Shown here: positions 1 to 8,093 of the stretch, in pieces
Layout: every line of letters begins with the position of its first letter
How positions within the stretch are numbered: the stretch's first letter is position 1
DNA from: an uncultured Blautia sp.
GTDB lineage: Bacteria > Bacillota > Clostridia > Lachnospirales > Lachnospiraceae
Direction: 5' to 3'
Assembly (NCBI GenBank): GCA_900543715.1
Contig: UQSX01000009.1
Coordinates: forward strand, 1 to 64,000
Length of the DNA: 64,000 nt
Translations under genes and position numbers: made by a program
The notes under the pieces: model-generated
Seen by the model: only the letters and a program-made list of their open reading frames with translations
Databases searched by the model: none
Told to the model about the DNA's origin: nothing

Positions 1-273
1 AAGGGTCTTCAGATCCTCAACAGGAAAATATCCTCTGTAAGCAAGAGTAGAATATAAGCCGGGAGCTGTATGTCCTTTTGAAAGAACAAACCGGTCTCTG
101 TCCGCTTTCTTTGGATTCTTTGGATCGATATTCATCTCTTCAAAGTATAAGTAAGTAAATAAGTCTGCTGCGGATAAAGACCCGCCGGGATGTCCCGCTT
201 TTGCAGAATGTACAGCTGTGACGATACCCTTGCGGATCTCGTTAGCTGTCTTCTGAAGTTCTAACTTGTTCAT
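1..273 (-). CDS. Transketolase, N-terminal subunit (3' part lost at window edge)
   Basis: The 91 visible residues are the start of a thiamine-diphosphate transketolase N-terminal subunit, which moves two-carbon units between sugar phosphates in the non-oxidative pentose phosphate pathway. The visible part has the family hallmarks: GHPGGSLS near residue 28 and RDRFVLSKGHTAPGLY near residue 60, where GHxxPxLY is the substrate/ThDP-site histidine segment. The ATG at 271-273 is preceded by AGGAGG. It lies 22 bases behind the transaldolase gene, so the two are probably co-transcribed and supply one pathway. In Lachnospiraceae the enzyme is often split into N and C genes, so a C-subunit would be expected just outside the window. 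That is inference, since only the N-terminus is visible. Confidence 0.9.
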   Translation of the reverse strand, partial: MNKLELQKTANEIRKGIVTAVHSAKAGHPGGSLSAADLFTYLYFEEMNIDPKNPKKADRDRFVLSKGHTAPGLYSTLAYRGYFPVEDLKTL

Positions 274-295
274 TTATTTTCCTCCTGAAATAAGA

Positions 296-949
296 TTATT
301 CCCCAAATACAGCAATATAATCCTTTTTAAACTTTTCGATACCTGCGTCTGTCAGTGGGTGATGTGTCATCTGCTCCAGTACCTTGTAAGGAACAGTTGC
401 AATATCAGCTCCTGCCAGAGCGCACTGGGTTACATGAACCGGATGACGAACGCTGGCGGCGATGATCTCTGTAGAAATATCAGCAACCGCAAAAATGTCT
501 GCAATAGTCTCAATAAGTTCTACACCGTCTGTGGAGATGTCGTCCAGTCTTCCTAAAAACGGAGATACATAGGTAGCTCCTGCTCTGGCAGCCAGCAGTG
601 CCTGGTTTGCTGTAAAGATCAATGTCACATTTGTCTTGATCCCTTCTGAAGCCAGTACCTTCACAGCCTTTAATCCCTCTGTAGTCATTGGAATTTTGAC
701 TACCATGTTGGGATGGATAGCTGCGATCTCACGGCCTTCTTTGATCATACCTTCTGCGTCTGTGGTAGTAGCCTTTACTTCGCCGCTGATAGGTCCGTCA
801 ACAATAGATGTGATCTCTTTGATCACTTCATTGAAGTCACGGCCTTCCTTTGCGATCAGGGATGGATTTGTAGTAACACCGCAGATAATACCCATGTCAT
901 TTGCTTTTCTGATGTCCTCAACCTTGGCTGTGTCAATAAAAAACTTCAT
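296..949 (-). CDS. tal: Transaldolase, TalC/FSA-like subfamily
   Basis: A 217-residue, single-domain TIM-barrel aldolase of the small transaldolase/fructose-6-phosphate aldolase family, which transfers dihydroxyacetone units in the pentose phosphate pathway. It opens with [13 protein letters not shown] and GVTTNPSLI. The Schiff-base lysine is in VVKIPMT near residue 85. In SPFLGRLDD (about 130-138) the position that is Tyr in E. coli fructose-6-phosphate aldolase (APYVNR) is Phe, as in true transaldolases of this clade such as B. subtilis YwjH. The sequence therefore favours transaldolase over aldolase activity. GGAGG lies 9 bases before the ATG. It is followed by the transketolase subunit in a likely two-gene operon. 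Confidence 0.93.
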   Translation of the reverse strand: MKFFIDTAKVEDIRKANDMGIICGVTTNPSLIAKEGRDFNEVIKEITSIVDGPISGEVKATTTDAEGMIKEGREIAAIHPNMVVKIPMTTEGLKAVKVLASEGIKTNVTLIFTANQALLAARAGATYVSPFLGRLDDISTDGVELIETIADIFAVADISTEIIAASVRHPVHVTQCALAGADIATVPYKVLEQMTHHPLTDAGIEKFKKDYIAVFGE

Positions 950-1103
950 AATTCTTTACCTCCGTTTGCGCTCTTGGCGTTTTATTGTTTCTTGAATATA
1001 GTTTACGCCTTAAACAAATTCTCTGCAAGAGGCCTTTCTATTATAAATATGTAAAATTATTAATATTTTTCATTTTTATTAATAACTTTCTTACTCAAAG
1101 AAG

Positions 1104-1130
1104 AAAATCCCCCCTTATATAAAGGGTTTT
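1104..1130 (-). terminator. Probable terminator of the LacI-type regulator unit
   Basis: AAAACCC and a facing GGG-GATTTT arm around a TATA-rich loop form a short hairpin, which on the minus strand is followed by T-rich sequence. It sits between the regulator gene (ending 1248) and the transaldolase start. The rest of 950-1247 is AT-rich and probably holds the transaldolase promoter, but no convincing -35/-10 pair was found. Confidence 0.5.
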
Positions 1131-1247
1131 CTCCATCATAAAAAAATATTTATTATTAATAATTATCCTCTTTTTATTTAATTTATTTCGATAAACGGAG
1201 GGCCAAGTGTCCATACTTGTATGCATGTTCAACAACTGTCCCAGAAC

Positions 1248-2399
1248 TCATACATTCCTCTTGGATACAGCACTGCCGGTCTGGTCTGCGGCTGTCTGCG
1301 GAGGGGTTTTAGCCCTGCTTTTCTGTCTGACATATCCGGTGGTTTTCCGGACGATCAGCTTTGGCTCGTACTCTATATGATAGATACTTGTAGGCTCTGT
1401 CTCCGAATAGGCGCTGTGAGCCGACTCAATCTTCCGCATGATAATATCACAGGCGTCTCTGCCCTTTAAAGGGACAAAATGTTCGATAGTTGTCAGAGCC
1501 ATCTGAGACATTCTGGAAAAAATAATATTATCACATCCGATCACAGACACATCTCCCGGCACCTTCAGCTTTTCCTCCTGAAGGGCGTCAATGATCCCAA
1601 AAGCGATCATGTCATTGAGTCCTGCAATAGCGGTCACATCCCGCTGTTCTGAGAGAAGCTCTTTCGTGAGATTGTAGCCGATCCGATACTCCGAATCTAT
1701 ACTGGGCAGAACTTCATCCCAGATATCGTCTGCCGCCTTGATGATCACAGAATCTGTCAGACCTTCCTTTTCATATTCCTTTACAAAGCCTTCCACTCTC
1801 CGGGATCGCTGCTGCTGCCGTTTCGTAAGAGGCGGTGCGATAAAAGCCACCTTTCTGTGACCCAGATTCAGCAGATGTCTGGCCATAAGACTTCCTACTT
1901 TGGTATTATCCTGATTAATAGCGTCTACCTTTACCCGCTCCCGATTGCTGATGATCACCAGAGGAATCTTCTCAGCCAGCTCTTCCACCTGATCCATAAA
2001 AGCATAACTGGGATTGCAGGTGTAGATGATTCCCGCCGGAGCCACACTGGGCATCATACGCAGATACTGTTCCTCTATTTTCAGCTCCCTTTGTGTATTG
2101 CAGGTAAATACTCCATAGCCCTTCTCCTTAGCTACTGTCTCTATGCCCTGCAGAAGCATCACATAATAGGGATTTGTCAGGGTGGGGCAGAACACAACGA
2201 TAAGACGGCTGTTTTTGCTGTTTTTAGGACTGCGTCTTTTTGGCAGCACATATCCCAGCTCTCTGGCAGCCTGTTCTACCTTTTCCACCGTTTCCCTGGA
2301 AAAAGAAACATTATATTTTTTGTTCAGCACCATAGACACGGTGGCCTGGGAGACTCCCGCCGCCTTGGCGATGTCTGTGGAAGTTACTTTTTTTCTCAT
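1248..2399 (-). CDS. LacI/GalR-family transcriptional regulator
   Basis: A 383-residue repressor-type protein. The N-terminal helix-turn-helix and hinge are clear: TDIAKAAGVSQATVSMVLN at about 8-26, then a LacI-type YVLP linker near residue 51. A periplasmic-binding-protein-like effector domain follows (about 65-345), with PTLTNPYY, NQDNTKVG and GLNDMIAFG. The last 35 residues form a basic, Ala/Thr-rich tail that is longer than usual for the family. The effector is unknown; this type normally senses a sugar. The gene is 24 bases downstream of recR on the same strand and may be read from the dnaX-recR unit. Next on that strand are transaldolase and transketolase, so pentose or hexose control is plausible but unproven. 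Confidence 0.9.
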   Translation of the reverse strand: MRKKVTSTDIAKAAGVSQATVSMVLNKKYNVSFSRETVEKVEQAARELGYVLPKRRSPKNSKNSRLIVVFCPTLTNPYYVMLLQGIETVAKEKGYGVFTCNTQRELKIEEQYLRMMPSVAPAGIIYTCNPSYAFMDQVEELAEKIPLVIISNRERVKVDAINQDNTKVGSLMARHLLNLGHRKVAFIAPPLTKRQQQRSRRVEGFVKEYEKEGLTDSVIIKAADDIWDEVLPSIDSEYRIGYNLTKELLSEQRDVTAIAGLNDMIAFGIIDALQEEKLKVPGDVSVIGCDNIIFSRMSQMALTTIEHFVPLKGRDACDIIMRKIESAHSAYSETEPTSIYHIEYEPKLIVRKTTGYVRQKSRAKTPPQTAADQTGSAVSKRNV

Positions 2400-2423
2400 T
2401 CTATCTTCCCCGCCATTTCTGCT

Positions 2424-3023
2424 CTACAACTCCACTCTTCCCTCCAAAGCCCGAAGAAGGGTAACTTCATCGATATATTCCAGATCTCCTCCCACAGGCA
2501 CTCCGCTGGCGATCCTGGTAACTTTGATCCCCACAGGCTTTAACAGCTTGCTGATATACATAGCCGTAGTCTCTCCCTCCAGGCTGGAATTGGTGGCAAT
2601 GATCACCTCTTCCACCTCCTGCTGGGATATGCGCTCCATCAGCTCCTTCAGCTTTATATCGTCCGGTCCAATGCCCAGCATGGGAGAAATAGCTCCATGG
2701 AGCACATGGTACACGCCCTCAAACTTTCCTGTTTTTTCATAGGCAGCCAGGTCCCGGGTGTTCTCCACCACCATGATCACCTTTTTATTCCTCCTGGGAT
2801 TGCTGCAGATAGGACAGATTTCCTGATCCGTAAGGGTGTAGCAGCACTTACAATACTGCACATTCTCCTTGGCATCCACAATTGCGTGAGCCAGACTTTC
2901 CACCTGATCCTTAGGCATGTTTAAAACGTGGAACGCCAGGCGTTGTGCAGATTTCGCACCAATGCCCGGCAATCTGGAAAATTCTTCGATCAACTTGTTG
3001 ATATGACTGCTGTAATACTCCAA
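2424..3023 (-). CDS. recR: Recombination mediator protein RecR
   Basis: 199 residues, the normal RecR length. With RecO and RecF it loads RecA onto gapped DNA. The order is typical: an N-terminal helix-hairpin-helix ([15 protein letters not shown] at about 18-32), a four-cysteine zinc motif (CKCCY and CPIC at about 57-72), a Toprim domain ([14 protein letters not shown] at about 82-95) and a C-terminal Walker-like segment ([15 protein letters not shown]). It lies 20 bases behind the YbaB gene in the conserved dnaX-ybaB-recR arrangement. Confidence 0.97.
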   Translation of the reverse strand: MEYYSSHINKLIEEFSRLPGIGAKSAQRLAFHVLNMPKDQVESLAHAIVDAKENVQYCKCCYTLTDQEICPICSNPRRNKKVIMVVENTRDLAAYEKTGKFEGVYHVLHGAISPMLGIGPDDIKLKELMERISQQEVEEVIIATNSSLEGETTAMYISKLLKPVGIKVTRIASGVPVGGDLEYIDEVTLLRALEGRVEL

Positions 3024-3043
3024 CTTACTCTCTCCTCTACTTT

Positions 3044-3391
3044 TTAGAAAGGAAATCCGCCGCCCAGGCCGCCTGTAAGCTTGGACATTACTGCTGCGGA
3101 CTCTTCCTCTACTTTGCGGAGAGCTTCATTTGTCGCTGCCATGATCAAATCTTCCAGCATTTCAATATCATCGGGATCCACCACTTCTTCCGCCAGCTTC
3201 ACCTTGGTCACTTCTTTCTTACCGGAAATAGTAACCTCCACAGCACCGCCTCCGGCAGCCGCAGTGAACTCTTTTTCCTCAAGGGCCTTCTGGTTTTCTT
3301 CCATCTGGCGCTGCATTTTCTGGGCCTGTTTCATTAAATTATTCATGTTTCCCGGCATCATTCCGCCCGGGAATCCTCCTCTTTTTGCCAT
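3044..3391 (-). CDS. YbaB/EbfC family nucleoid-associated protein
   Basis: A 115-residue small DNA-binding protein of the YbaB/EbfC family. A Gly/Met-rich start ([20 protein letters not shown]) precedes the conserved amphipathic helix ([20 protein letters not shown], about 18-37), followed by the [11 protein letters not shown] strand region and a Gly/Phe-rich tail. Members bind DNA as dimers and are linked to recombinational repair through their fixed position between dnaX and recR, which is the case here. Confidence 0.95.
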   Translation of the reverse strand: MAKRGGFPGGMMPGNMNNLMKQAQKMQRQMEENQKALEEKEFTAAAGGGAVEVTISGKKEVTKVKLAEEVVDPDDIEMLEDLIMAATNEALRKVEEESAAVMSKLTGGLGGGFPF

Positions 3392-3405
3392 TCTAATAAT
3401 TCCTC

Positions 3406-5049
3406 CTAGTCATCATCCTCTATATTTTCTACAGTTATATCCATATGAATATTCTGCTGAAGCAGATCATCCACGGAAATATCAGCCAGATTTCCTCCTC
3501 CGGCCCCCGGCTCTTCTTTCTTCAGAACCATCTTTACTTCCAGGTCCTTCCCTATCTTTTTCTGGATCGCCTGTTTCAATATCTGCAGATTTTCCGGATC
3601 ATCGATGCACGTCTGTGCCAGAAAATTCCGGAACTCCACATATAAAACCGGTTCTCCTGTATTCCCGTCATACTTTGGTGAGGATTCCAAAAGCATTTGC
3701 TGAAAGAGCCCCTTTGTTTCCCGGATAATAGAATTCCAGTTTTTCTTTACATACTGTAAATCCTCCGGCGCTGCTTTAGCCGGCTTTTTTTGCAGGGCTG
3801 TTTCCTCCTCTGCCGCCGCACAAGCGCCGCCTCCCATGCTTCCTGAAATTCCCCCTCCAGCCTTTGGGGCTGCCTGGACCGCTGCAAAAAGCCCTGGATC
3901 GCTGAGCTTTTCTTCCAGCACCCGCACCCGGTCAAAAAGGGAATCCAGATTAGTCTCCATCACCGGCTGACACAATTTAATCAGAGCGATTTCCACCAAA
4001 ACCCTTTTTTGCGAAGCATAGCGGATTTCATTGGAAAGCTGGGAGAAGACCCGGATATACCGCATAAGTGTCTCCGTATCCACCATACTGACTTCTTCTT
4101 TCATCCGTTCCAGATTCTCCCGGGATACGTCTACCGCCTCCTCAGGGTTTTCGGAAGCAGAGATCAGAAGAAGATTCCTGAGATACCAGATAAAATCCGT
4201 CACAAACTGTCCCAGTTCCCGCCCTCTTATGATCAGATCTTCTAAAATCTTAATGGCCTGGGAAGTATGCTGGGCCATTATCTCTCTGAGCAGCCTGCTG
4301 AACACCTCGGTATCCACGGCCCCTAAATTTTCCAGCACCTTTTCGTAGGTAAGCTTTTCTCCCAGATAAAAGGCAATACACTGATCCAGAAGAGACAGGG
4401 CATCACGCATAGAACCATCTGCAGCCTTGGCAATATAACGGATCGCCTTCTCCTCAACGTCATTTTCTTCTTTCCTCATCAGCTCCATAAGACGATCCGC
4501 AATGGTCTCTACGGTAATCCTCTTAAAGTCATATCTCTGGCATCTGGAAAGAATTGTAATAGGAATCTTATGGGCCTCTGTAGTAGCCAAAATGAAGATT
4601 ACATAAGAAGGAGGTTCCTCCAGTGTTTTCAGCAGCGCATTAAAGGCTCCCGCTGATAACATATGAACCTCGTCTATAATGTATACCTTATAGCGTCCCT
4701 GTGTAGGACGATAGGCCACTTCCTCCCGGATCTCCCTGATGTTGTCCACACCATTATTGGAAGCAGCGTCGATTTCTATTACATTCATGGAAGTCCCTGC
4801 ATTGATCGCCCTGCAGGTAGGGCAGTCGTTGCAGGGGCTTCCGTCTACGGGATGTTCACAGTTTACCGCTCTGGCCAATATTTTTGCAATAGTGGTCTTT
4901 CCGGTTCCTCTGGTCCCGCAAAAAAGATAAGCATGTCCGATTCTGTCAGCCTTTATCTGGTTTTTCAATGTTGTCACAATATGTTCCTGTCCCTTCACAT
5001 CTTCAAAGTCCTGGGGACGGAACTTTCGATAAAGAGCAGTATAGCTCAT
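3406..5049 (-). CDS. dnaX: DNA polymerase III subunits gamma and tau
   Basis: 547 residues. This is the clamp-loader ATPase that, with delta and delta', opens the beta clamp; the tau form also links polymerases to helicase. Seen: Walker [10 protein letters not shown] at about 45-53, a zinc module (C-x8-C-x2-C-x2-C at about 64-79), Walker [11 protein letters not shown] near 118-127, sensor 1 ILATTEAHK near 150, then domain III and a less conserved C-terminus. The start ATG follows an AGGAGA-type site. Inside codons 421-422 there is a slippery A AAA AAG in the same frame as in E. coli dnaX. A -1 shift there would end the protein after two more codons and give a 424-residue gamma (see separate entry). 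Confidence 0.97.
   Translation of the reverse strand: MSYTALYRKFRPQDFEDVKGQEHIVTTLKNQIKADRIGHAYLFCGTRGTGKTTIAKILARAVNCEHPVDGSPCNDCPTCRAINAGTSMNVIEIDAASNNGVDNIREIREEVAYRPTQGRYKVYIIDEVHMLSAGAFNALLKTLEEPPSYVIFILATTEAHKIPITILSRCQRYDFKRITVETIADRLMELMRKEENDVEEKAIRYIAKAADGSMRDALSLLDQCIAFYLGEKLTYEKVLENLGAVDTEVFSRLLREIMAQHTSQAIKILEDLIIRGRELGQFVTDFIWYLRNLLLISASENPEEAVDVSRENLERMKEEVSMVDTETLMRYIRVFSQLSNEIRYASQKRVLVEIALIKLCQPVMETNLDSLFDRVRVLEEKLSDPGLFAAVQAAPKAGGGISGSMGGGACAAAEEETALQKKPAKAAPEDLQYVKKNWNSIIRETKGLFQQMLLESSPKYDGNTGEPVLYVEFRNFLAQTCIDDPENLQILKQAIQKKIGKDLEVKMVLKKEEPGAGGGNLADISVDDLLQQNIHMDITVENIEDDD
3765..3810 (-). promoter_or_regulatory. Predicted programmed -1 ribosomal frameshift signal in dnaX
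   Basis: Reading the minus strand there are three elements in order. First is a Shine-Dalgarno-like GAGGAGG (3810-3804), then 12 bases later an A7G run whose last seven bases read A AAA AAG in the zero frame CAA AAA AAG (3792-3784). Directly after it is a hairpin CCGGC-loop9-GCCGG (3783-3765). After a -1 slip the next codons are GCC GGC TAA, so translation stops at 3776. E. coli dnaX uses the same three-part layout (upstream SD-like site, A AAA AAG, downstream hairpin) to make gamma. The layout is read directly; function is inferred. Confidence 0.7.
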
Positions 5050-5089
5050 GTAAACTCTCCTTTTTGCTGCCTGTAGTTATGCGGGAAAA

Positions 5090-6181
5090 TCAGTCGCCAA
5101 AGCTTATGCCAATACGTTTTGCATCCTGTACAAGCTGTTCATCAGGAGAAACCATCTTTAATTTGCCGGCGCATTCTTCCAATGGCACTTTCTTTACCTT
5201 GCCGTTGACAATGCCTACCATATATCCGTACTGATCATTGAGGATCAGCTTTGCAGCCTCGGAACCCAGTCTGGTGGAAAGAACTCTGTCGTAAGGGCAG
5301 GGACTTCCGCCTCTCTGTGTATGCCCCGGAATCGTAATACGGATATCCAGGTTTAATTTCTTCTGAAGCTCATCCTCCAGTTTATAGGCCACAGAGGGAT
5401 ATTTCTTTTTGTCTTCTTCCTGTTTTTTCTTCAGCTCTTTTTTGGAAAGTTTGGAGTCTTCCTTAGAAATCGCTCCTTCTGCCACAGCCAGGATCGTAAA
5501 GCCTTTTCCCGCTTTATTTCTCTTATTGATCGCTTCTACAATCTTGTCTATATCGTAAGGGATCTCCGGAATCAGGATAATATCGGCGCCTCCCGCGATA
5601 CCTGCATGAAGGGTTACCCAGCCTACTTTGTGTCCCATGATCTCCACAATAAACACACGGCTGTGGGAAGCCGCTGTTGTATGAATGCAGTCGATTACAT
5701 CTGTAGCAATATCTACGGCGCTCTGGAATCCAAAGGTCATATCTGTTCCCCAGATATCATTGTCAATAGTCTTTGGCAGATGGATAATATTCAGACCTTC
5801 TTCTCTCAACAGATTGGCTGTCTTCTGTGTCCCGTTTCCTCCCAGGATTACCAGACAGTCCAAACGGAGCTTATGATAGGTCTGTTTCATAGCCTCTACT
5901 TTATCAAGGCCTCTTTCATCGGGAACCCGCATAAGCTTAAAAGGCTGACGGGAAGTTCCCAGGATTGTACCGCCCCTGGTAAGAATTCCTGAGAAATCCT
6001 TAGATGACAGCATTCTATAGTTTCCGTAGATCAGGCCTTTATAACCGTCATCAAATCCGTAAACTTCCAGTTCGTCCAGATTCGTACTGAGACCCTTTAC
6101 AACGCCTCGCATGGTGGCATTTAATGCCTGGCAGTCGCCTCCGCTTGTAAGCAAACCGATTCTCTTCATTTTTTTCCACAT
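5090..6181 (-). CDS. 6-phosphofructokinase
   Basis: 359-363 residues of the PFK-A superfamily, which phosphorylates fructose 6-phosphate at C1. Visible motifs: TSGGDCQALNATMRG at the N-terminus, GGNGTQKTA near 113, the catalytic PKTIDNDIWGTD near 136-147, and MGHKVGW near 183. At the two positions that track phosphoryl donor, the residue after GGN is Gly (ATP-like), while the residue before TIDND is Lys (common in PPi enzymes and in group X/III enzymes). The donor therefore cannot be assigned. The frame opens at 6181, but ATG 6167-6169 (MKRIGLLTSGG) matches the usual family start and has GGGA about 10 bases upstream. The gene is monocistronic with a good promoter upstream and lies 40 bases ahead of dnaX. 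Confidence 0.92.
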   Translation of the reverse strand: MWKKMKRIGLLTSGGDCQALNATMRGVVKGLSTNLDELEVYGFDDGYKGLIYGNYRMLSSKDFSGILTRGGTILGTSRQPFKLMRVPDERGLDKVEAMKQTYHKLRLDCLVILGGNGTQKTANLLREEGLNIIHLPKTIDNDIWGTDMTFGFQSAVDIATDVIDCIHTTAASHSRVFIVEIMGHKVGWVTLHAGIAGGADIILIPEIPYDIDKIVEAINKRNKAGKGFTILAVAEGAISKEDSKLSKKELKKKQEEDKKKYPSVAYKLEDELQKKLNLDIRITIPGHTQRGGSPCPYDRVLSTRLGSEAAKLILNDQYGYMVGIVNGKVKKVPLEECAGKLKMVSPDEQLVQDAKRIGISFGD

Positions 6182-6247
6182 CCCATCTTTATTAAATTAG
6201 TATCTGCACAGCGGATAAAACTATGCTTTATCCCCTCAGCTAAACCT

Positions 6248-6276
6248 ATTATATTATATTTTTCCAGGGGGCTCAA
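6248..6276 (-). promoter_or_regulatory. Sigma-A-type promoter of the phosphofructokinase gene
   Basis: On the minus strand TTGAGC (-35) and TATAAT (-10) are separated by 17 bases, about 70 bases upstream of the gene. The leader between them and the start can form a small hairpin (GGATAAA-loop-TTTATCC). Confidence 0.65.
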
Positions 6277-6311
6277 CTTAAATTTCGTGAAATTTTTTGC
6301 AGAGTGTTATG

Positions 6312-6340
6312 TTGACAAGCGATTTAAAAACCGCTATACT
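6312..6340 (+). promoter_or_regulatory. Consensus promoter of the SRP RNA gene
   Basis: A perfect TTGACA (6312-6317), a 17-base spacer and TATACT (6335-6340) place the transcription start at about 6346, exactly where the folded RNA begins. Confidence 0.9.
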
Positions 6341-6345
6341 GTAAA

Positions 6346-6612
6346 CATCGTGCAGCCGGGGAGATAGCGGTGCCCTGTACCTGCAATCCGCTACAGCAGG
6401 GGTGATGCCAAACCGAGGGATTTCTTTCTGTGGGGCTGCCCTCTATAAGTGGCGTTGACGTCTGGGTCTTACGCAACAGGAATCTGTGAACCGTGTCAGG
6501 GCAGGAATGCAGCAGCACTAAGCAGAACCTTCTGTGTGCCGTAAGGGTGCCTGGGCTGAGTTAACTGTAGAGGTAACGTCCATGGGAGAGTCTCGAAGGG
6601 CGGCGCACGATG
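6346..6612 (+). ncRNA. ffs: Signal recognition particle RNA (long, Alu-containing bacterial type)
   Basis: About 267 bases. This RNA scaffolds Ffh to target ribosomes making membrane proteins. The ends pair: CATCGTGC-A-GCCG at the 5' end with CGGCGCACGATG at 6601-6612. The 5' part has the GCCGGGGAGATAGCGGTGCC Alu-domain pattern. The apical helix 8 has the conserved AGGAATGCAGCAGCACTAAG segment near 6503-6522, which is the Ffh site. The length and presence of an Alu domain match the Bacillus/Clostridium form rather than the 4.5S RNA of E. coli. It is flanked by its own promoter and terminator. Confidence 0.95.
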
Positions 6613-6625
6613 AAAAAGACGAATA

Positions 6626-6671
6626 CCCTGTTTTTTACTGCATAATATAGTAAAAAACAGGGATTTTTATT
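6626..6671 (+). terminator. Intrinsic terminator of the SRP RNA
   Basis: CCCTGTTTTTTACT and AGTAAAAAACAGGG form a 14-bp stem with a 9-base loop, followed by ATTTTTATTT. The ATG of the next gene starts at 6673, right behind the T-tract, and the only ribosome-binding-like sequence for that gene (AGGGA) is in the 3' arm of this hairpin. Confidence 0.9.
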
Positions 6672-6672
6672 T

Positions 6673-7299
6673 ATGGATCAATGGATACTGGAAACCATGA
6701 GCAGATATGGCTACCTGGGCCTGGCGCTTCTGATCATGGCAGAAAATCTCTTTCCTCCTATCCCCTCAGAGATCATCCTCACCTTCGGAGGTTTTATGAC
6801 TACCTATACGCAAATGCATATTCCCGGAGCCGTTCTTTCCGCCACAGTGGGAAGTGTAGGCGGGGCGATCATCCTCTATCAGGCAGGCCGTCTTCTTTCT
6901 CCGGACAGAATGGAGGCAGTTCTTTCAGGAAGGATCGGAAAGGTCCTCCGCCTAAAAAAAGAGAACCTTCAAAAAGCCTCCGCCTGGTTTGACAGCAAGG
7001 GAAATTATACGGTATTTCTCTGCCGTTTCATTCCCATTATCCGCAGTCTGATCTCCATTCCCGCAGGCATGGCCAACATGGCCCTGGGACGTTTTCTCTG
7101 GATGACTGTTCTTGGCAGTTTTCTCTGGAATCTGGCTTTGATCTGCGCCGGTGCAGCCGCCGGTTCTTCCTGGCAAAAAGCAGTGGAGTATTTCGGAAGC
7201 TATACCCAGGCGGCCAAAATTGTCCTGGGAGTATTCCTGCTGGCAGGCGCACTGGTTTTACTCAGAAAATACCTAGGAGCCAGGTCTTCCAAAACATAA
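6673..7299 (+). CDS. DedA-family membrane protein
   Basis: 208 residues with the DedA (SNARE-associated/VTT) pattern. YGYLGLALLIMAENLFPPIPSE at about 13-34 is the family's N-terminal re-entrant signature, followed by TFGGF. Later come FLCRFIPIIRSLISIPAG (about 115-132), which carries the conserved R-x-x-P-x-x-R motif, and C-terminal helices. DedA proteins are integral membrane proteins; several act as undecaprenyl-phosphate or phospholipid flippases, but the substrate here cannot be told. The first ATG is kept because the usual family N-terminus precedes the YGYLG motif by about 12 residues. An internal ATG at 6697 is possible. Confidence 0.9.
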   Translation: MDQWILETMSRYGYLGLALLIMAENLFPPIPSEIILTFGGFMTTYTQMHIPGAVLSATVGSVGGAIILYQAGRLLSPDRMEAVLSGRIGKVLRLKKENLQKASAWFDSKGNYTVFLCRFIPIIRSLISIPAGMANMALGRFLWMTVLGSFLWNLALICAGAAAGSSWQKAVEYFGSYTQAAKIVLGVFLLAGALVLLRKYLGARSSKT

Positions 7300-7301
7300 T
7301 A

Positions 7302-7349
7302 TACCCTCAGTGTACAAAGGACCAGACGGCCTTTTGTGCACTGAGGGTA
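7302..7349. terminator. Strong hairpin between convergent genes
   Basis: TACCCTCAGTGTACAAAGG pairs with CCTTTTGTGCACTGAGGGTA around a 9-base loop, lying between the DedA gene and the convergent Rpn remnant. The + strand is followed by CTTAACTTTTA and the minus strand by ATTATGTTTTG. It could serve both directions. Confidence 0.75.
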
Positions 7350-7357
7350 CTTAACTT

Positions 7358-7873
7358 TTACAGCTGTTTTCTGCAGTCATTGATCTCTTTCTCTGTGGTG
7401 TCGCAAAGTGACATGATCTGCCCATCGGTAAATCCTTGAGACAGCATTTTTATAATGATTTTCCGGCGCTCCTCTTTGATTCCTTCTTTCCGCCCCTCCA
7501 TTTTGCCTTTTTCAATATTTTCCTGATCTCTCATCAATAAAGTCATATATTCATGCCTCCAGTTCCGATTTTTCTTAGCCTCAGCAACTGCTCTGTCCAG
7601 CTCCCGCACATAAGGGTCCTCTGTTATTCTCCCGCCTACATAGTCCAAAAAGGCCTCCAGCTCTTTGCTTACATCCTTCATTTTACTATCTGTATTTAAG
7701 AAAATTTTAGTTGTACCATCTTCCAGAAAAACGCTGGTATCTTCTTTGCAGATGTTTTCAAAAGTATACTGATGGCGTCCTCTTCCGAAAACATCTTGCA
7801 GACAGATAAATATAACAAAACTTCGAGCCAGCTTTTTATAGGCCTGTCCTGTGTCGATCAGCTGCAGTTTTGT
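7358..7873 (-). pseudogene. C-terminal remnant of an Rpn-family PD-(D/E)XK nuclease/putative transposase
   Basis: The open frame from 7873 to 7358 reads like the last half of the Rpn (YhgA-like) recombination-promoting nuclease family. It has the LARSFVIFICLQD strand, YTFENICKED, LEDGTTKIFLNTDS, and the charged tail KGKMEGRKEGIKEERRKIIIKML with a closing small helical domain. The N-terminal half bearing the PD-(D/E)XK catalytic residues is absent: an in-frame TAG at 7874-7876 and no matching upstream sequence. An internal ATG at 7679-7681 with only 107 codons is all a gene finder would call. I read it as a decayed copy, although a short product starting there cannot be ruled out. Confidence 0.8.
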
Positions 7874-7953
7874 CTAACGCTTCATGCATCTTTATCGTGT
7901 TTCAATGACTTTTGCACCTCCGAAATTTGGCTCGTTTTATAGTACTGGCTTAT

Positions 7954-8003
7954 AACATAAAATTAGAACCCATTGGCTGGATTCTAATTTCATGTTTTAT
8001 GTT
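7954..8003 (-). terminator. Probable terminator behind the small exported-protein gene
   Basis: On the minus strand AAATTAGAATCC pairs with GGGTTCTAATTT (7990-7960) around AGCCAAT, followed by TATGTT. An outer AACATAAAA/TTTTATGTT pair extends the structure. The remaining bases between 7874 and 8093 show no gene. Confidence 0.55.
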
Positions 8004-8093
8004 GAGATTAATCAAATATATGCTTAATGCGTAGGGCTACTAATATCTTGCAACTCTTGCTAAGACTCTTTATTTTTTTAATTACATTCTATG

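Noticed and set aside
266-995. Plus-strand open frames opposite the transaldolase gene
   Set aside because: They lie antisense to a well-conserved gene, lack ribosome sites and encode no recognisable protein.
3747-3935. Separate small gene inside dnaX
   Set aside because: It is an out-of-frame Arg-rich shadow of the dnaX linker; the real signal there is the frameshift site.
7358-7873. Rpn-like fragment as evidence of an active mobile element
   Set aside because: The catalytic half is missing and no terminal repeats are visible; it is only a remnant.
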